The notes under the pieces are model-generated. The model was not told where the DNA came from and did no database searches. It saw nothing but the letters and a program-made list of their open reading frames with translations. Below are positions 18,964-27,429 of a stretch of 64,000 bases of DNA, in pieces. The stretch spans positions 1 to 64,000 of the forward strand of contig NZ_JACHNU010000006.1 of NCBI RefSeq assembly GCF_014199525.1, in the 5' to 3' direction. This DNA comes from Conexibacter arvalis (GTDB taxonomy: Bacteria; Actinomycetota; Thermoleophilia; Solirubrobacterales; Solirubrobacteraceae). How positions within the stretch are numbered: the first letter of the stretch is position 1; each line of letters opens with the position of its first letter. A program made the position numbers and the translations under genes.

Positions 18964-19725
18964 TCAGCGCCCCAGCAGCTGGGCGATCGCGACGAGGCCG
19001 ACGCAGACGATCACCGCTCGCAGCGCGTTCGGCGGCAGGCGGCGACCGACCTTGGCGCCGACCTGCCCGCCCACGGCCGAGCCGACGGCGATCAGCGCGA
19101 CCGCCTCCCAGGCGACGTCCGCGACGAACAGGAAGATCAGCCCGGCGACGATGTTGACGATCGTCGCCAGCACGTTCTTGAGCGCGTTGACGCGCTGCAG
19201 GTCGTCGTCGAGCGCGACGCCGAAGATCGCGAGCAGCAGGATCCCCTGGGCGGCGCCGAAGTAGCCGCCGTAGACGCCGGTCAGGTAGCCGAGCGCACGC
19301 GTCGCCGGGCCGCCCTCGCGCGGCGGCGCGTCGGCGTCGCGGCGGTCGGCGAGCCGGCGGCTCAGCCACGGCTGGAGGACGACCAGCACGAGCGCGATCG
19401 CGACCATCACCGGGACGATCGCGTCGAACGCCTCGGACGGAAGCACGAACAGCAGCGCCGCGCCGGTCGCGGCGCCGAGGAACGAGAAGGTCCCGTAGCG
19501 GACGATCCGCGCCCGCTGGCCGGCCAGCTCGCGGCGGTAGCCCCACGTGCCCGACAGCGAGCCGGGCACGAGCCCGAGCGCGTTGGAGACGTTGGCGGTG
19601 ATCGGCGAGTAGCCGACGCCGAGCAGCACCGGGAAGGTGATCAGCGTGCCGCTGCCGACGACCGTGTTGATCGTCCCCGCGCCGACGCCGGCCGCCAGCA
19701 CCAGCAGCGCCTCGAGCAGGGTCAC
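18964..19725 (-). CDS. TauE/SafE-family membrane transporter
   Basis: A 253-aa protein with about eight hydrophobic segments and the family's N-terminal motif GTINTVVGSGTLITFP and a matching second-half motif GVYGGYFGAAQGI. The family includes candidate exporters of sulfite and organosulfonates; substrate is not evident here. GTG start at 19725. It is convergent with the HesB-like gene. Confidence 0.9.
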   Translation of the reverse strand: MTLLEALLVLAAGVGAGTINTVVGSGTLITFPVLLGVGYSPITANVSNALGLVPGSLSGTWGYRRELAGQRARIVRYGTFSFLGAATGAALLFVLPSEAFDAIVPVMVAIALVLVVLQPWLSRRLADRRDADAPPREGGPATRALGYLTGVYGGYFGAAQGILLLAIFGVALDDDLQRVNALKNVLATIVNIVAGLIFLFVADVAWEAVALIAVGSAVGGQVGAKVGRRLPPNALRAVIVCVGLVAIAQLLGR

Positions 19726-19765
19726 GGCCCTCGGCCTCCGGCCGCCTCCCGCTCGACCGCCGCGC

Positions 19766-20080
19766 TCACTCCGGCACGTGGACCGGCTCGAGCACGCCGA
19801 GCAGCTCGCCGACGCGGCAGACGAGCAGGCGCTCCTCGTCGACCTCGACCCACGCGCCCGCGGAGGCCGGGAAGACGACGTGGTCGCCCGGTCTGACAGG
19901 CATCGTCACGCCGACGTGCTGCCACCAGTCGAGCCCGGCGCCGACGGCGAGCACGATCCCGTGCTGCGGCGGCGGCTCATGCGTTCCTGCCGGGACGACC
20001 AGTCCCGACTCGCGGACGCGGTCGGGCTCCAGTTCCTTGATGACGACGCGGTCGAAGAGAGGGCGAAGCTGGTTGCGCAC
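19766..20080 (-). CDS. GroES-like co-chaperonin
   Basis: A 104-aa GroES-fold protein: opening PLFDRVVIKELEPDR, mobile-loop region around SGLVVPAGTHEPPPQHG, and the ending GELLGVLE. It has no groEL beside it, so it is probably a second, solitary GroES paralogue. The loop differs from the standard hydrophobic tripeptide region, so GroEL binding is uncertain. GTG 20080 is chosen because similarity begins there; upstream codons are low-complexity Arg/Ala. Confidence 0.8.
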   Translation of the reverse strand: MRNQLRPLFDRVVIKELEPDRVRESGLVVPAGTHEPPPQHGIVLAVGAGLDWWQHVGVTMPVRPGDHVVFPASAGAWVEVDEERLLVCRVGELLGVLEPVHVPE

Positions 20081-20094
20081 GGCGGCAAAGGATA

Positions 20095-20122
20095 CGAGCC
20101 GCCGCCGTGCGGCGGCGGCTCG
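20095..20122. terminator. Strong 12-bp hairpin before GroES-like gene
   Basis: Perfect arms 20095-20106 and 20111-20122 with loop GTGC. It lies in the leader of the GroES-like gene on the minus strand and next to the terminator at 20141-20173. It could act as an attenuator or RNA stabiliser. Confidence 0.5.
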
Positions 20123-20140
20123 CGCTCTCCTCCCAGGGGT

Positions 20141-20173
20141 GCGCGCCCGACAGAGGGGGGCTGTCGGGCGCGC
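20141..20173 (-). terminator. Terminator of the HtrA-like gene
   Basis: Perfect 13-bp arms at 20141-20153 and 20161-20173 around a 7-nt G-rich loop, about 65 nt past the stop codon of the minus-strand protease gene. Confidence 0.7.
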
Positions 20174-20236
20174 GGGTCCCACTCCGTCCGGCACGGGGGG
20201 TTGCGAGCGGCCGGAGCGGGAAGCTTGTCGCGCGGG

Positions 20237-21496
20237 CTACGGGATCAGCTGCTCCAGCAGGTCGCGCGGGTCGATCTGCTGCTGGCCGCCCTGGCCCTGC
20301 CCGGGGTCGGCCTGCTGGCCGCCGCCCTGGCCGTACGGGTCGCTCTGCTGGCCGTGGGGGTCGGCCTGGCCGAAGGGATCGGCCGGCATCTGCGGGTCGC
20401 CCTGCTGCTGCGGCTGGGCGCCGGCGGTCGCCGTCGAGGCGGGCTGCTCGCCGAGCGTCACGGTCAGCTTCTGCTCGGCGCCGCCGCGGCGGACGGTCAG
20501 CTCGACCGAGTCGCCGACCTGCTTGGCGTTGACGAGGCTCGAGAGCGCGTCGGGCGAGCCGACCGCGTGGCCGTCGAAGGCGACGATCACGTCACCGGCG
20601 CGCAGTCCGGCGTCGGCCGCGGGACCGCCCGGGGTGACGGCGCCGACCAGCGCGCCGCTGCCGCTCTCGGTCGCGCCCATCTGGACGCCGAGGTAGGCGT
20701 GCTTGACCGAGCCGTGCTCGCGCAGCTGCTCGACGACGTTTCTGACCGTGTTCGACGGCGCCGCGAAGCCGATGCCGACGTTGCCCTCGCTGGTGCTGGA
20801 GCCGGTCAGGATCTGCGAGTTGACGCCGATCACCTTCCCCTGCGCGTCGAGCAACGGGCCGCCGGAGTTGCCGGGGTTGATCGGCGCGTCGGTCTGCACG
20901 ACGCCGTCGATCGAGAAGCCGTTGGGAGCGGTGATGTGGCGGTCGAGCGCCGACACGACGCCGGTCGTGAGCGTGCGGTCGAGGCCGAACGGGTTGCCGA
21001 TCGCGAAGGTCGCGTCGCCGACCTCGAGCTTGGAGGAGTCGCCGAGCTGGAGCGGCTTCAGGTCGCCGGCGCCGTCGACCTTCAGCAGCGCGATGTCGGT
21101 CGACTCGTCGGTGCCGACGACCTCTGCCTGCTGCGTCTTGCGGTCGCCGATCTTGACGCTGACGGTCGAGGCGCCGCCGACGACGTGGGCGTTGGTGACG
21201 ATGTAGCCGTCTCTGGAGACGACGAAGCCCGACCCGGTCGCCTCGCCCGACTGTCCCTGCTCGGTGACGTGGGCGGAGATGAAGACGACGGAGTCCTTGG
21301 CGAGGTCGTAGACCTGCTTCGCGCTGAGACCGCCCGAGCTGTCGGCGACGCTGACCTGCTGGGGCTGCGTCTGTGCCGGCTCGAGGACGGTCCTGGTGGA
21401 GCCGCCGTCGCCGGTGACGCCGACGACCGCAGCGCCGCCCGCGGCGCCGAGGACGGCTGCCGCGGCGAGGGTGACGATGGCTCTCGGTGTTCTCAT
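20237..21496 (-). CDS. HtrA/DegP-like serine protease with PDZ domain
   Basis: A 419-aa exported trypsin-fold protease. An N-terminal signal/anchor segment is followed by the catalytic triad: His in YIVTNAHVVGG, Asp in TDIALLKV and Ser in NPGNSGGPLL. A PDZ domain covers residues about 265-355 (GPAADAGLRAGDVIVAFDG). The last 60 residues are a Gln/Gly/Asp/Pro-rich tail, probably unstructured. It should act in the cell envelope on damaged proteins. Confidence 0.94.
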   Translation of the reverse strand: MRTPRAIVTLAAAAVLGAAGGAAVVGVTGDGGSTRTVLEPAQTQPQQVSVADSSGGLSAKQVYDLAKDSVVFISAHVTEQGQSGEATGSGFVVSRDGYIVTNAHVVGGASTVSVKIGDRKTQQAEVVGTDESTDIALLKVDGAGDLKPLQLGDSSKLEVGDATFAIGNPFGLDRTLTTGVVSALDRHITAPNGFSIDGVVQTDAPINPGNSGGPLLDAQGKVIGVNSQILTGSSTSEGNVGIGFAAPSNTVRNVVEQLREHGSVKHAYLGVQMGATESGSGALVGAVTPGGPAADAGLRAGDVIVAFDGHAVGSPDALSSLVNAKQVGDSVELTVRRGGAEQKLTVTLGEQPASTATAGAQPQQQGDPQMPADPFGQADPHGQQSDPYGQGGGQQADPGQGQGGQQQIDPRDLLEQLIP

Positions 21497-21610
21497 GACG
21501 ATCAGGATGGAGCGCCACCCTGAGCCGTCACTGAAAGAAATCGAAGCGGTCGCTAAAGGGTCCTAAGAGGAAGCTGAACGAGGGCGTGCGCCGCGGCCGG
21601 CGGCCGCGCC

Positions 21611-22192
21611 TCAGCGCAGCCAGCCGCCGCCGAGGAAGCGCTCGACCTGCTTGGTCACCTTCCTCAGCGACGCGATCGAGGCGAGCGGATCGCCGGGACG
21701 CTGGAGGCTGTGGTCGTGCTCGGGCAGCTCGAGCTGTGAGATCAGCGCGCTGGAGGGGACGGCGTCCGGCTGCCAGGTCGGGTCGGCGGTGCCTCCGACG
21801 ATCAGCAGCGGACGGGTCGCGCGCGCGAGCGCCGCGCGCACGTTCGGCCGGTCGAGCAGCGGCGTCAGCCAGATCGCCGGCAGCTCTCGGTCGGCGGCGA
21901 GGTCGGCGACGTCGCTCGCGAGCGACTTGCCGATCACGACGGTCGTCGGCGCCGGCTGGTGGTCGAGCGCGCGCAGCGCGCGGTCGCGGACCCACGCGAA
22001 CGGGTCCTCGCCGGTCGGCGGCTCGTCGAGCACCTCCAGCACGCCGAAGCCCTTCGCCAGCGCCACCTCGCGGGCGAACCACAGCAACGGCCCCCGCGTC
22101 GGGTAGCGTGCGCCCGGCAGGATCACCACGCGGCGCTCGGCCTCGGGCCGGTGGAACGCGACGGGAAAGGCTGCGGGCTCGCGGGTCGCCAC
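21611..22192 (-). CDS. Alpha/beta-hydrolase-fold protein
   Basis: A 193-aa protein with a hydrolase-like core: a nucleophile-elbow-like GKSLASD (Ser flanked by small residues), a late Asp in GGTADPTWQPD and a His near the end (EHDHSLQRPGDP). The short length and first motif (RRVVILPGARYPTRGPLL) match small esterase/KANL3-Tex30-like hydrolases. The substrate is unknown. GTG 22192 is preferred over an upstream in-frame start because hydrolase-like sequence starts soon after. Confidence 0.65.
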   Translation of the reverse strand: MATREPAAFPVAFHRPEAERRVVILPGARYPTRGPLLWFAREVALAKGFGVLEVLDEPPTGEDPFAWVRDRALRALDHQPAPTTVVIGKSLASDVADLAADRELPAIWLTPLLDRPNVRAALARATRPLLIVGGTADPTWQPDAVPSSALISQLELPEHDHSLQRPGDPLASIASLRKVTKQVERFLGGGWLR

Positions 22193-22299
22193 GAGTCGAG
22201 AGCCTAGTGCAGCCCGGCGCGTTCGACGGCGGGGCCGCAACCCCCGACCGACTGCGCGGTTGTGGTGGTCGACTCCCAAACCCCCGAGAAGGAGCCTGG

Positions 22300-23001
22300 A
22301 TGAAGATCATCGGCGCCGGACTGCCGCGGACCGCGACGACGACGCAGTGGATCGCCCTCAGAATGCTGGGCCTGCCGACCTACCACATGAAGGACATGAT
22401 GGCCGACCTCAGAAGAGGGGTCGACGTCTGGCGTCGGGCCTACCTCGGCGAGCAGCCGTGGGACGAGGTCTTCGAGGGCTTCGAGGCGACCGTCGACTGG
22501 CCCGCCGCGTACCACTGGCGCGAGCTGATGGACCACTACCCGGACGCGAAGATCCTGCTGTCGGTCCGCGACGGCGACGCATGGGCGAAGTCGATGAACG
22601 ACACGATCGTCCAGATCTACTTCGGCAACTCGTTCATGCGCAGCATGTGCCTGGCGCGCTACCGCATCGATCCCGACTGGGCGGCGTGGATGGACCTCAA
22701 CATCGACACGTTCTGGAAGGGCCCGCGCGGCACGCTCGCGAACACGTTCGGCGAGCGCGAGCCGCTGATCGAGGCGATGGAGCGCTGGAACGACGAGGTC
22801 AAGTCGACCGTCCCGGCCGACCGCCTGATCGTCTGGAACCCGAAGGACGGCTGGGAGCCGATCTGCGAGGCGCTCGGCGTCCCGGTCCCCGACGAGCCGC
22901 TGCCGCACGCCTTCGACACCGAGGTCTTCAAGAGCTCGATCACCGGCGGCGCGATCCAGGCCGTCAGCGAGTACTGGAAGAAGGCCCACCCCGAGGGCTG
23001 A
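22300..23001 (+). CDS. Sulfotransferase-family protein
   Basis: A 233-aa P-loop protein. The PAPS 5'-phosphosulfate loop appears as GAGLPRTATTTQ at residues about 4-15, and the second PAPS contact as ILLSVRDGDAWAKSMN. This matches the bacterial Sulfotransfer_4 type. GAAGGAG precedes ATG 22300 by 6 nt. The acceptor molecule is not indicated by the neighbours. Confidence 0.82.
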   Translation: MKIIGAGLPRTATTTQWIALRMLGLPTYHMKDMMADLRRGVDVWRRAYLGEQPWDEVFEGFEATVDWPAAYHWRELMDHYPDAKILLSVRDGDAWAKSMNDTIVQIYFGNSFMRSMCLARYRIDPDWAAWMDLNIDTFWKGPRGTLANTFGEREPLIEAMERWNDEVKSTVPADRLIVWNPKDGWEPICEALGVPVPDEPLPHAFDTEVFKSSITGGAIQAVSEYWKKAHPEG

Positions 23002-23020
23002 CCTCCTCTGCGCCGCACGG

Positions 23021-23040
23021 CACCCGCAGCCCCGCGGGTG
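23021..23040. terminator. Hairpin between convergent genes
   Basis: CACCCGC (23021-23027) and GCGGGTG (23034-23040) pair perfectly. It sits 20 nt after the sulfotransferase stop and before the end of the convergent DUF1963 gene. Confidence 0.5.
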
Positions 23041-23087
23041 TCCCGGCGCGGCCCCCTCCGACCGCCCGCGCGACGCGGTGCGGCGGC

Positions 23088-24203
23088 TCAGCGCGCGAGC
23101 GCGCGAACCGACGTGAGGACGCCGGCGTTCAGCTCGTCCTCGACGCCCCAGACGTAGAGGCGCTCGCGGCCGCGGCCGAACTCCCAGCCGAGCTGGTCGT
23201 CGACGGTCAGCTGCAGCAGCAGCCGCCACCGCTCGGGCGCGCGTCCGAGCCGTCTCGCCTCCGGATGGGCCGACGGGGCGCCGTAGCCGACGTCGATCCC
23301 GCGCGCGGCCAGCTCGAGCGCGATCGGCATGTCGCCGCGCGACTCCTCCGCATGGCCGAGCAGCCGGTGCAGCGAGCGCAGCGGCGCCCCGGCCTCCCAC
23401 GCCTCGACGCCCTGCAGCTCGGCGAGGTCGCGGCGAGCGCCCTCCCACGCCTGCTGCTGGGCGTCGTCGAGCCCGAGCCGCTGGACGGGCTCGCTCCAGA
23501 CGCGCGGCAGCATCGCCTCGGAGGTGAGCGACATCGCCCGCGCCTCGGCCGGCTGGCAGGCGCCGACCGGCTCCGGCGCGCGCTCGGGGACCTGCTCGGC
23601 GGGGACCCACATCAGATGGGTGCTCTCGCGGTCGAGCGGGCTCGTCCCCGACGGCGTGCGGTCGAGCGCGGAGAAGAGCAGCAGCAGGCCGTCGGCGGGC
23701 AGCAGCGGATCGATGCCGGCGGCGTGCGCCTCGGCGAGGTCGATCTGCGCGAGGAAGGTCAGCGGCTCGGCGTCCCAGTTGGGCCAGACCGCGCCGGCGG
23801 GCAGGTCGGGGGCGCCGCCGAAGCGGGAGCGGGCGCCGGGCGGCGGGGCGCCCTCGCCGGGGGCGATCCGGACCCCGCGGCGCGCGAGCGCGACCGCGGC
23901 CTCGACGTGCAGGATCAGGCCGGCGTCGGCGGCGACGCGCATCAGGTCGTCGTCGTCGCACGGTCTGGCGACCGGGACGGCCGGCAGCGGCGCGGGCCGC
24001 TCCTCGCCGGCGAGATCGTCGTCGTGCTCGAGGTCGTCGACCGCTCTGAGGTCGACTGCGTCGTCGGCGGGATCGTCCGCCGGCATCGCGTCGCGGGCCG
24101 CTCTCGCGGCCCGCTCGAACGGGATCACGACGGCGTCGACCTGTCTCGCCCCGTGCGAGAGGCCCTTGCCGAGCATCGACTTGAAGAACCCGCGGCGGTC
24201 CAC
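23088..24203 (-). CDS. DUF1963 (YwqG-like) protein
   Basis: A 371-aa protein. The C-terminal 250 residues match the DUF1963 pattern: RFGGAPDLPAGAVWPNW, FLAQIDLAE, and LLLQLTVDDQLGWEFG. The function of this family is unknown. The N-terminus starts VDRRGFFKSMLGKG, which looks like a twin-arginine (RRxFF) motif but has no hydrophobic core after it, so export is doubtful. GTG 24203 places this motif at the start; the frame stays open upstream to 24287. Confidence 0.75.
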   Translation of the reverse strand: MDRRGFFKSMLGKGLSHGARQVDAVVIPFERAARAARDAMPADDPADDAVDLRAVDDLEHDDDLAGEERPAPLPAVPVARPCDDDDLMRVAADAGLILHVEAAVALARRGVRIAPGEGAPPPGARSRFGGAPDLPAGAVWPNWDAEPLTFLAQIDLAEAHAAGIDPLLPADGLLLLFSALDRTPSGTSPLDRESTHLMWVPAEQVPERAPEPVGACQPAEARAMSLTSEAMLPRVWSEPVQRLGLDDAQQQAWEGARRDLAELQGVEAWEAGAPLRSLHRLLGHAEESRGDMPIALELAARGIDVGYGAPSAHPEARRLGRAPERWRLLLQLTVDDQLGWEFGRGRERLYVWGVEDELNAGVLTSVRALAR

Positions 24204-24465
24204 GTCCAGCAGCCTAGATGGTCGCGGCCGGCGACCGCCGTTCGGTGCCGGCGGAGTGCCGCGGCGGCCGCACGTGATGCAGCTCACACACGTTCGGGTC
24301 GGCAGGGCCCATCATGGTTCTCGCCTGATCGATGGAACGCCGCTCCGGCGCAGCAGCACAGAGACTTCCTCCACCGATCACAGCATCACCTCACATAGAC
24401 ACATCTCTCTCCTCCCGGAATCGGCCCGCCTCGGCGGGCCGTTTCCATTTAACGTCCGGTTCGCG
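24204..24465. promoter_or_regulatory. Leader region with orphan terminator before NYN gene
   Basis: This 262-bp gap has visibly lower GC than its surroundings and no convincing gene. A perfect 8-bp hairpin (24423-24430 with 24433-24440, loop TC) followed by GTTTCCATTT lies just before the NYN gene. The hairpin terminates + strand transcripts, yet no + strand gene precedes it for 1.4 kb. A small RNA or an attenuated leader is possible. Confidence 0.45.
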
Positions 24466-24849
24466 ATGCACTGGCTCGTCGACGGCATGAACGTGATCGG
24501 CACCCGCCCCGACGCCTGGTGGCGCGACCGCCACGGCGCGATGGTGCGGCTGGTCGACCTGCTGGAGCGGTGGTCGGTCGAGTCGGGCGAGGACGTCACC
24601 GTCGTCTTCGAGAAGCCGCCGTCGCCGCCGATCCGCTCGACCGTCGTCGACGTCGCCCACGCGCCGAGAGCGAAGGCCGACGCGGCCGACGACGAGATCG
24701 TCCGGCGGCTGAAGGCGATGGCGCCGGGCGCGCGCGCCGCGACCTGGGTCGCCACCTCCGACCGCTGGCTCGCCGACCAGGCCCACGCGCTCGGCTGCGC
24801 CGTCGAGTCCTCCGCCGCCTTCCGCCGCCGGATCGAGGGGGGCTGGTGA
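24466..24849 (+). CDS. NYN-domain (YacP-like) nuclease
   Basis: A 127-aa PIN/NYN-fold protein. The first strand holds the signature Asp-Gly-Asn-Asn/Met type site as LVDGMNVIGT; other acidic residues are in ADAADDEIVRR and VATSDRWLADQA. Such proteins are putative RNases. It starts shortly after the terminator-like hairpin, and its TGA overlaps the GTG start of the next gene. Confidence 0.85.
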   Translation: MHWLVDGMNVIGTRPDAWWRDRHGAMVRLVDLLERWSVESGEDVTVVFEKPPSPPIRSTVVDVAHAPRAKADAADDEIVRRLKAMAPGARAATWVATSDRWLADQAHALGCAVESSAAFRRRIEGGW

Positions 24850-25973
24850 GCGGCGGGGGCGGGAGCGGCGGCGGCGCGCGCGAGAGCGGCCGCGCGGGCG
24901 AGAGCGGCCGCGCGGGCGAGAGCGGCCGCGCGGGCGAGAGCGGCCGCGCGGGCGAGAGCGGCCGCGCGGGCGAGAGCGGCGGCGCGGGCGAGAGCGGCGG
25001 CGCGGGCCGGAGCGGCGCGCGCGAGAGCGGCCGCGCGGATGTAGTCGGCGGCAGCGGCGGCGCGCTGGAGCTGCGGGGCGCGGGCGACGTGCTGCTCGAC
25101 GAGCCGCTGGCGCTGACCGCGCGGGGCGCCGGGGGCGAGCCGGTGACCTGGCAGGCGCGGCTGCGCGACGACGACGGGCGCGTCTGGCGGGCGACCGCAG
25201 ACCGTCCCGAGGCGCTCGCGACCGCATGGACGCCCGCGAAGGCGACGACCGGCGACGTCGCGGCGCTGCGCTCGCTGCGCCCGGTCGCGCTGGAGCTGCG
25301 TGCCGAGACCGTCGACGGCCGCGCCGCGGCGCGCACGTTCAGACGCCGCCTGCTCGCCGACGGCGTGAGAGTCCGCCGCTGGCGCGACGGCGCGCCCGGC
25401 ACGCTGCTGCTGCCCGTCCGCGAGCGCCCCTGTGCCGCGCTCGTCCTCCCCGCCGCACCGCCGCACGCCGCCCCGGCGCCCTCGCCGCACGGCGCGCCGG
25501 CCGGCGCAGCCGCCACCGCACCGCCGCACACTGCCCCAGCGCCCCAGACGGCCTCGCCGCACGGCGCGCCGGCCGCGCCCCAGACGCCTTCGCCGCACGG
25601 CGCGCCGGCCGCGCCCAAGACGCCTTCGCCGCGCGGCGCGCCGGCCGCGCCCCAGACGGCCTCGCCGCACGGCGCGCCGGCCGCGCCCAAGACGCCTTCG
25701 CCGCACGGCGCGCCGGTCGCGCCGGAGGCGGCGGTGCTGCCGGCGGCAGCGCTGCTCGCGTCGCGCGGCGTGCTCGTCTTCGTCGCCGACGGGCCAGCCG
25801 CGGATGCGCTCGAGCTGCTCGCCGCCGTCCCCGCGGCGAGACGCGCCGAGCGGCCGGCTCACCTGCGGGCCGCCGTCCCGCTGCCGCCGGGCCTCCCGAC
25901 GCGCCTCGGGCCGGCCGACGCCGCCGCCTGGGCCGCCCTCCTCGCCGAGCTGGGCGCCGACGCGCGCAGCTGA
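24846..25973 (+). CDS. Repeat-rich protein with BAAT-N-like domain
   Basis: A 375-aa protein beginning at GTG inside the previous stop codon (GTGA). Residues about 10-65 are ESGRAG-type 6-residue repeats. Residues about 75-190 resemble the N-terminal beta domain of acyl-CoA thioesterase/bile-acid acyltransferases (DEPLALTARGAGGEPVTWQA, GRVWRATADRPEAL). Residues about 230-292 are 12-residue repeats (APQTASPHGAPA). A short tail resembles part of a hydrolase core (AAALLASRGVLVFVAD) but no catalytic Ser-elbow is seen. It is probably not an active thioesterase. Translation is likely coupled to the NYN gene. Confidence 0.6.
   Translation: MSGGGGSGGGARESGRAGESGRAGESGRAGESGRAGESGRAGESGGAGESGGAGRSGARESGRADVVGGSGGALELRGAGDVLLDEPLALTARGAGGEPVTWQARLRDDDGRVWRATADRPEALATAWTPAKATTGDVAALRSLRPVALELRAETVDGRAAARTFRRRLLADGVRVRRWRDGAPGTLLLPVRERPCAALVLPAAPPHAAPAPSPHGAPAGAAATAPPHTAPAPQTASPHGAPAAPQTPSPHGAPAAPKTPSPRGAPAAPQTASPHGAPAAPKTPSPHGAPVAPEAAVLPAAALLASRGVLVFVADGPAADALELLAAVPAARRAERPAHLRAAVPLPPGLPTRLGPADAAAWAALLAELGADARS
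24882..25007 (+). repeat. 18-bp tandem repeat, 7 copies
   Basis: Seven adjacent 18-bp units (five identical, two with one change) code ESGRAG/ESGGAG at the N-terminus of the BAAT-N-like protein; a degenerate copy follows. The unit length keeps frame, so copy number can vary without loss of the gene. Confidence 0.95.
25539..25718 (+). repeat. 36-bp tandem repeat, 5 copies
   Basis: Five 36-bp units at 25539, 25575, 25611, 25647 and 25683 code variants of APQTASPHGAPA. Alternate units share CAG ACG GCC or AAG ACG CCT forms, which points to unequal recombination. Confidence 0.93.
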
Positions 25974-26019
25974 TGCCGCGGTCGGCCCGAGCAGCCGGCC
26001 CGGCGGGAGGAGTGGCGAT

Positions 26020-26042
26020 CTGGGGGTGTATCTCACCCCCAG
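26020..26042. terminator. 9-bp hairpin between convergent genes
   Basis: CTGGGGGTG (26020-26028) and CACCCCCAG (26034-26042) are perfect complements with loop TATCT. It separates the convergent BAAT-N-like and ParB-like genes. Confidence 0.6.
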
Positions 26043-26057
26043 AACGCCGCTCCTTCG

Positions 26058-26117
26058 GCCGCGCACGCCGGGGCGGCGGCTCAGTACGGCCACGCACGCT
26101 CCGGCGGCGGCTCAGGC
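26058..26117. repeat. 29-bp imperfect direct repeat at the 3' end of the ParB-like gene
   Basis: Segments 26058-26086 and 26089-26117 are alike at most positions and both end GGCGGCGGCTCAG. The second contains the stop codon of the ParB-like gene, so the first looks like a duplicated gene end. Confidence 0.6.
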
Positions 26118-27368
26118 CGGCTGCAGCAGGTGGCGCAGCTCGCGCGGCGGGTTGTCGTCCTCGGCGAGCAGGGCGCCGGCGAGCGTCCGCAGCGCGGCGG
26201 TCCGCTCGTACGGGCGCAGCGTGAAGGCGTACTGGAAGGTCTCGCCCTCCCTGTCGGTGATCCCGAGCGCCTCCCGGTGGGCCGGCGCGACGTCGCGCAG
26301 GAGCCGGCCGAGCAGGTAGGCGTCGAGCGCGACGGCGCGGATCTCCGGGTCGATCTCGTCGGCCGGGTCGCCGGACGCGGAACCGATCCCCTCCGCCCCG
26401 CCCGGTCCCGCGAGGCCGGCCGCCGCGCCCGAGGCGACGTTCGCGCTGAACGACGGACCCTCCGACGAGGACGCCGACGAGCCGCCCGACTCCCACTCGC
26501 GCTGGTCGGCGTCGGCGTCGCGCCCGCCGCCGTGCTCGGCCGCCCGTCTCGCCTCCCACCGCGCTCTGTCCAGCTCAGAGGAGAGCTGGTCGTAGTTCTC
26601 CGGCTTGGGCGGCACGTAGCCGACCGCTCTTCTCAGCTCGCCGGTCGTGATCTCGCCGTCGGCGGCCTTCTGCGCCAGCTCGACCGCCTCGGCCTCGTCG
26701 ACGCGGCCGGTCGAGACCGCCCGCCGGACCATGTCGGCGGCGGTAAAGGCGAGGTCGCCGGCCTCGACGCGCTCGGCGACCGCCGGCAGCTCGAGCAGCT
26801 TCAGCGCGCTCAGCGTCCACTTCGCCGGGGCGCCGGTGATGCGCGACACCTCGGCGGCGGTCAGCGTCGGGTCCTCGATCATGATCTGCCGTACGGCGCG
26901 CGCGAACATGATCGGCTCGGGCTTTCTCTGGTGGAAATTCTCCGCGAACTGGAGCGTCAGCGCCTCGCGTCGGCTCATCCCCTCGCGCACGTCGAGCTCC
27001 CACTCGCGCGGCTCCCCGAGCGCCTCGTCGACAAGCCTCATCGCCGCGACGCGGCGGTGGCCGGAGACGACCTCGTACGGCTCCGCCGCGTCGCCGGTCT
27101 CGCGCACCAGCGGCGGGTGCAGCAGCCCGGTCTCGATCAGCGAGACGGCCAGCTCGTAGACCTCCGGCAGCGGGCCCTCGCGCATGTTGGTCGCGGTCCG
27201 AACCTGCGCGAGCGACGCGGTCACGCGCCGCCGCGGCTTGTTCGCGGTGTCCGCCAGCGGCGGTCTGCGCAGGTCCTCGACGACCTCCCGGTGCCGCGCC
27301 GCGGCCGCCTCCTGGCGCAGCTGCGCGACGGCCTCTTCTGTTCTCTGGAGCGAATCGACGTCTGACAT
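26112..27368 (-). CDS. ParB/Spo0J-family nuclease-fold protein
   Basis: A 418-aa protein. The ParB N-terminal domain has the CTP-site motif GHRRVAAMRL (residues about 104-113) and AENFHQRKPEPIMFARAV. An HTH domain follows (LTAAEVSRITGAPAKWTLSALK). Then comes an Arg/Glu-rich stretch, a Ser/Gly-rich linker and a C-terminal helical domain. No parA lies beside it and the linker and C-terminus are unlike chromosomal ParB, so it is probably a regulatory or phage/plasmid-derived ParB homologue. Confidence 0.82.
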   Translation of the reverse strand: MSDVDSLQRTEEAVAQLRQEAAAARHREVVEDLRRPPLADTANKPRRRVTASLAQVRTATNMREGPLPEVYELAVSLIETGLLHPPLVRETGDAAEPYEVVSGHRRVAAMRLVDEALGEPREWELDVREGMSRREALTLQFAENFHQRKPEPIMFARAVRQIMIEDPTLTAAEVSRITGAPAKWTLSALKLLELPAVAERVEAGDLAFTAADMVRRAVSTGRVDEAEAVELAQKAADGEITTGELRRAVGYVPPKPENYDQLSSELDRARWEARRAAEHGGGRDADADQREWESGGSSASSSEGPSFSANVASGAAAGLAGPGGAEGIGSASGDPADEIDPEIRAVALDAYLLGRLLRDVAPAHREALGITDREGETFQYAFTLRPYERTAALRTLAGALLAEDDNPPRELRHLLQPA

Positions 27369-27386
27369 CGCCCACCACGATGCAGG

Positions 27387-27416
27387 GCGGGCCGGACGGC
27401 GCGGCGTCCGGCCCGC
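27387..27416. terminator. Terminator between HtaA-domain and ParB-like genes
   Basis: Perfect 11-bp arms at 27387-27397 and 27406-27416. It lies beyond the stop of the minus-strand HtaA-domain gene and upstream of the ParB-like start, consistent with separate transcription. Confidence 0.65.
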
Positions 27417-27429
27417 TTTCGCGACGCCG

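Noticed and set aside
19766-20080. groESL operon
   Set aside because: No GroEL gene on either side; only a solitary GroES-like gene.
25539-25718. CRISPR-like regular repeats
   Set aside because: Units are contiguous, in frame and lack unique spacers; they are protein-coding tandem repeats.
26112-27368. Chromosomal partition locus with parS
   Set aside because: No parA and no parS-like 16-bp palindrome found nearby; the C-terminus is unlike chromosomal ParB.
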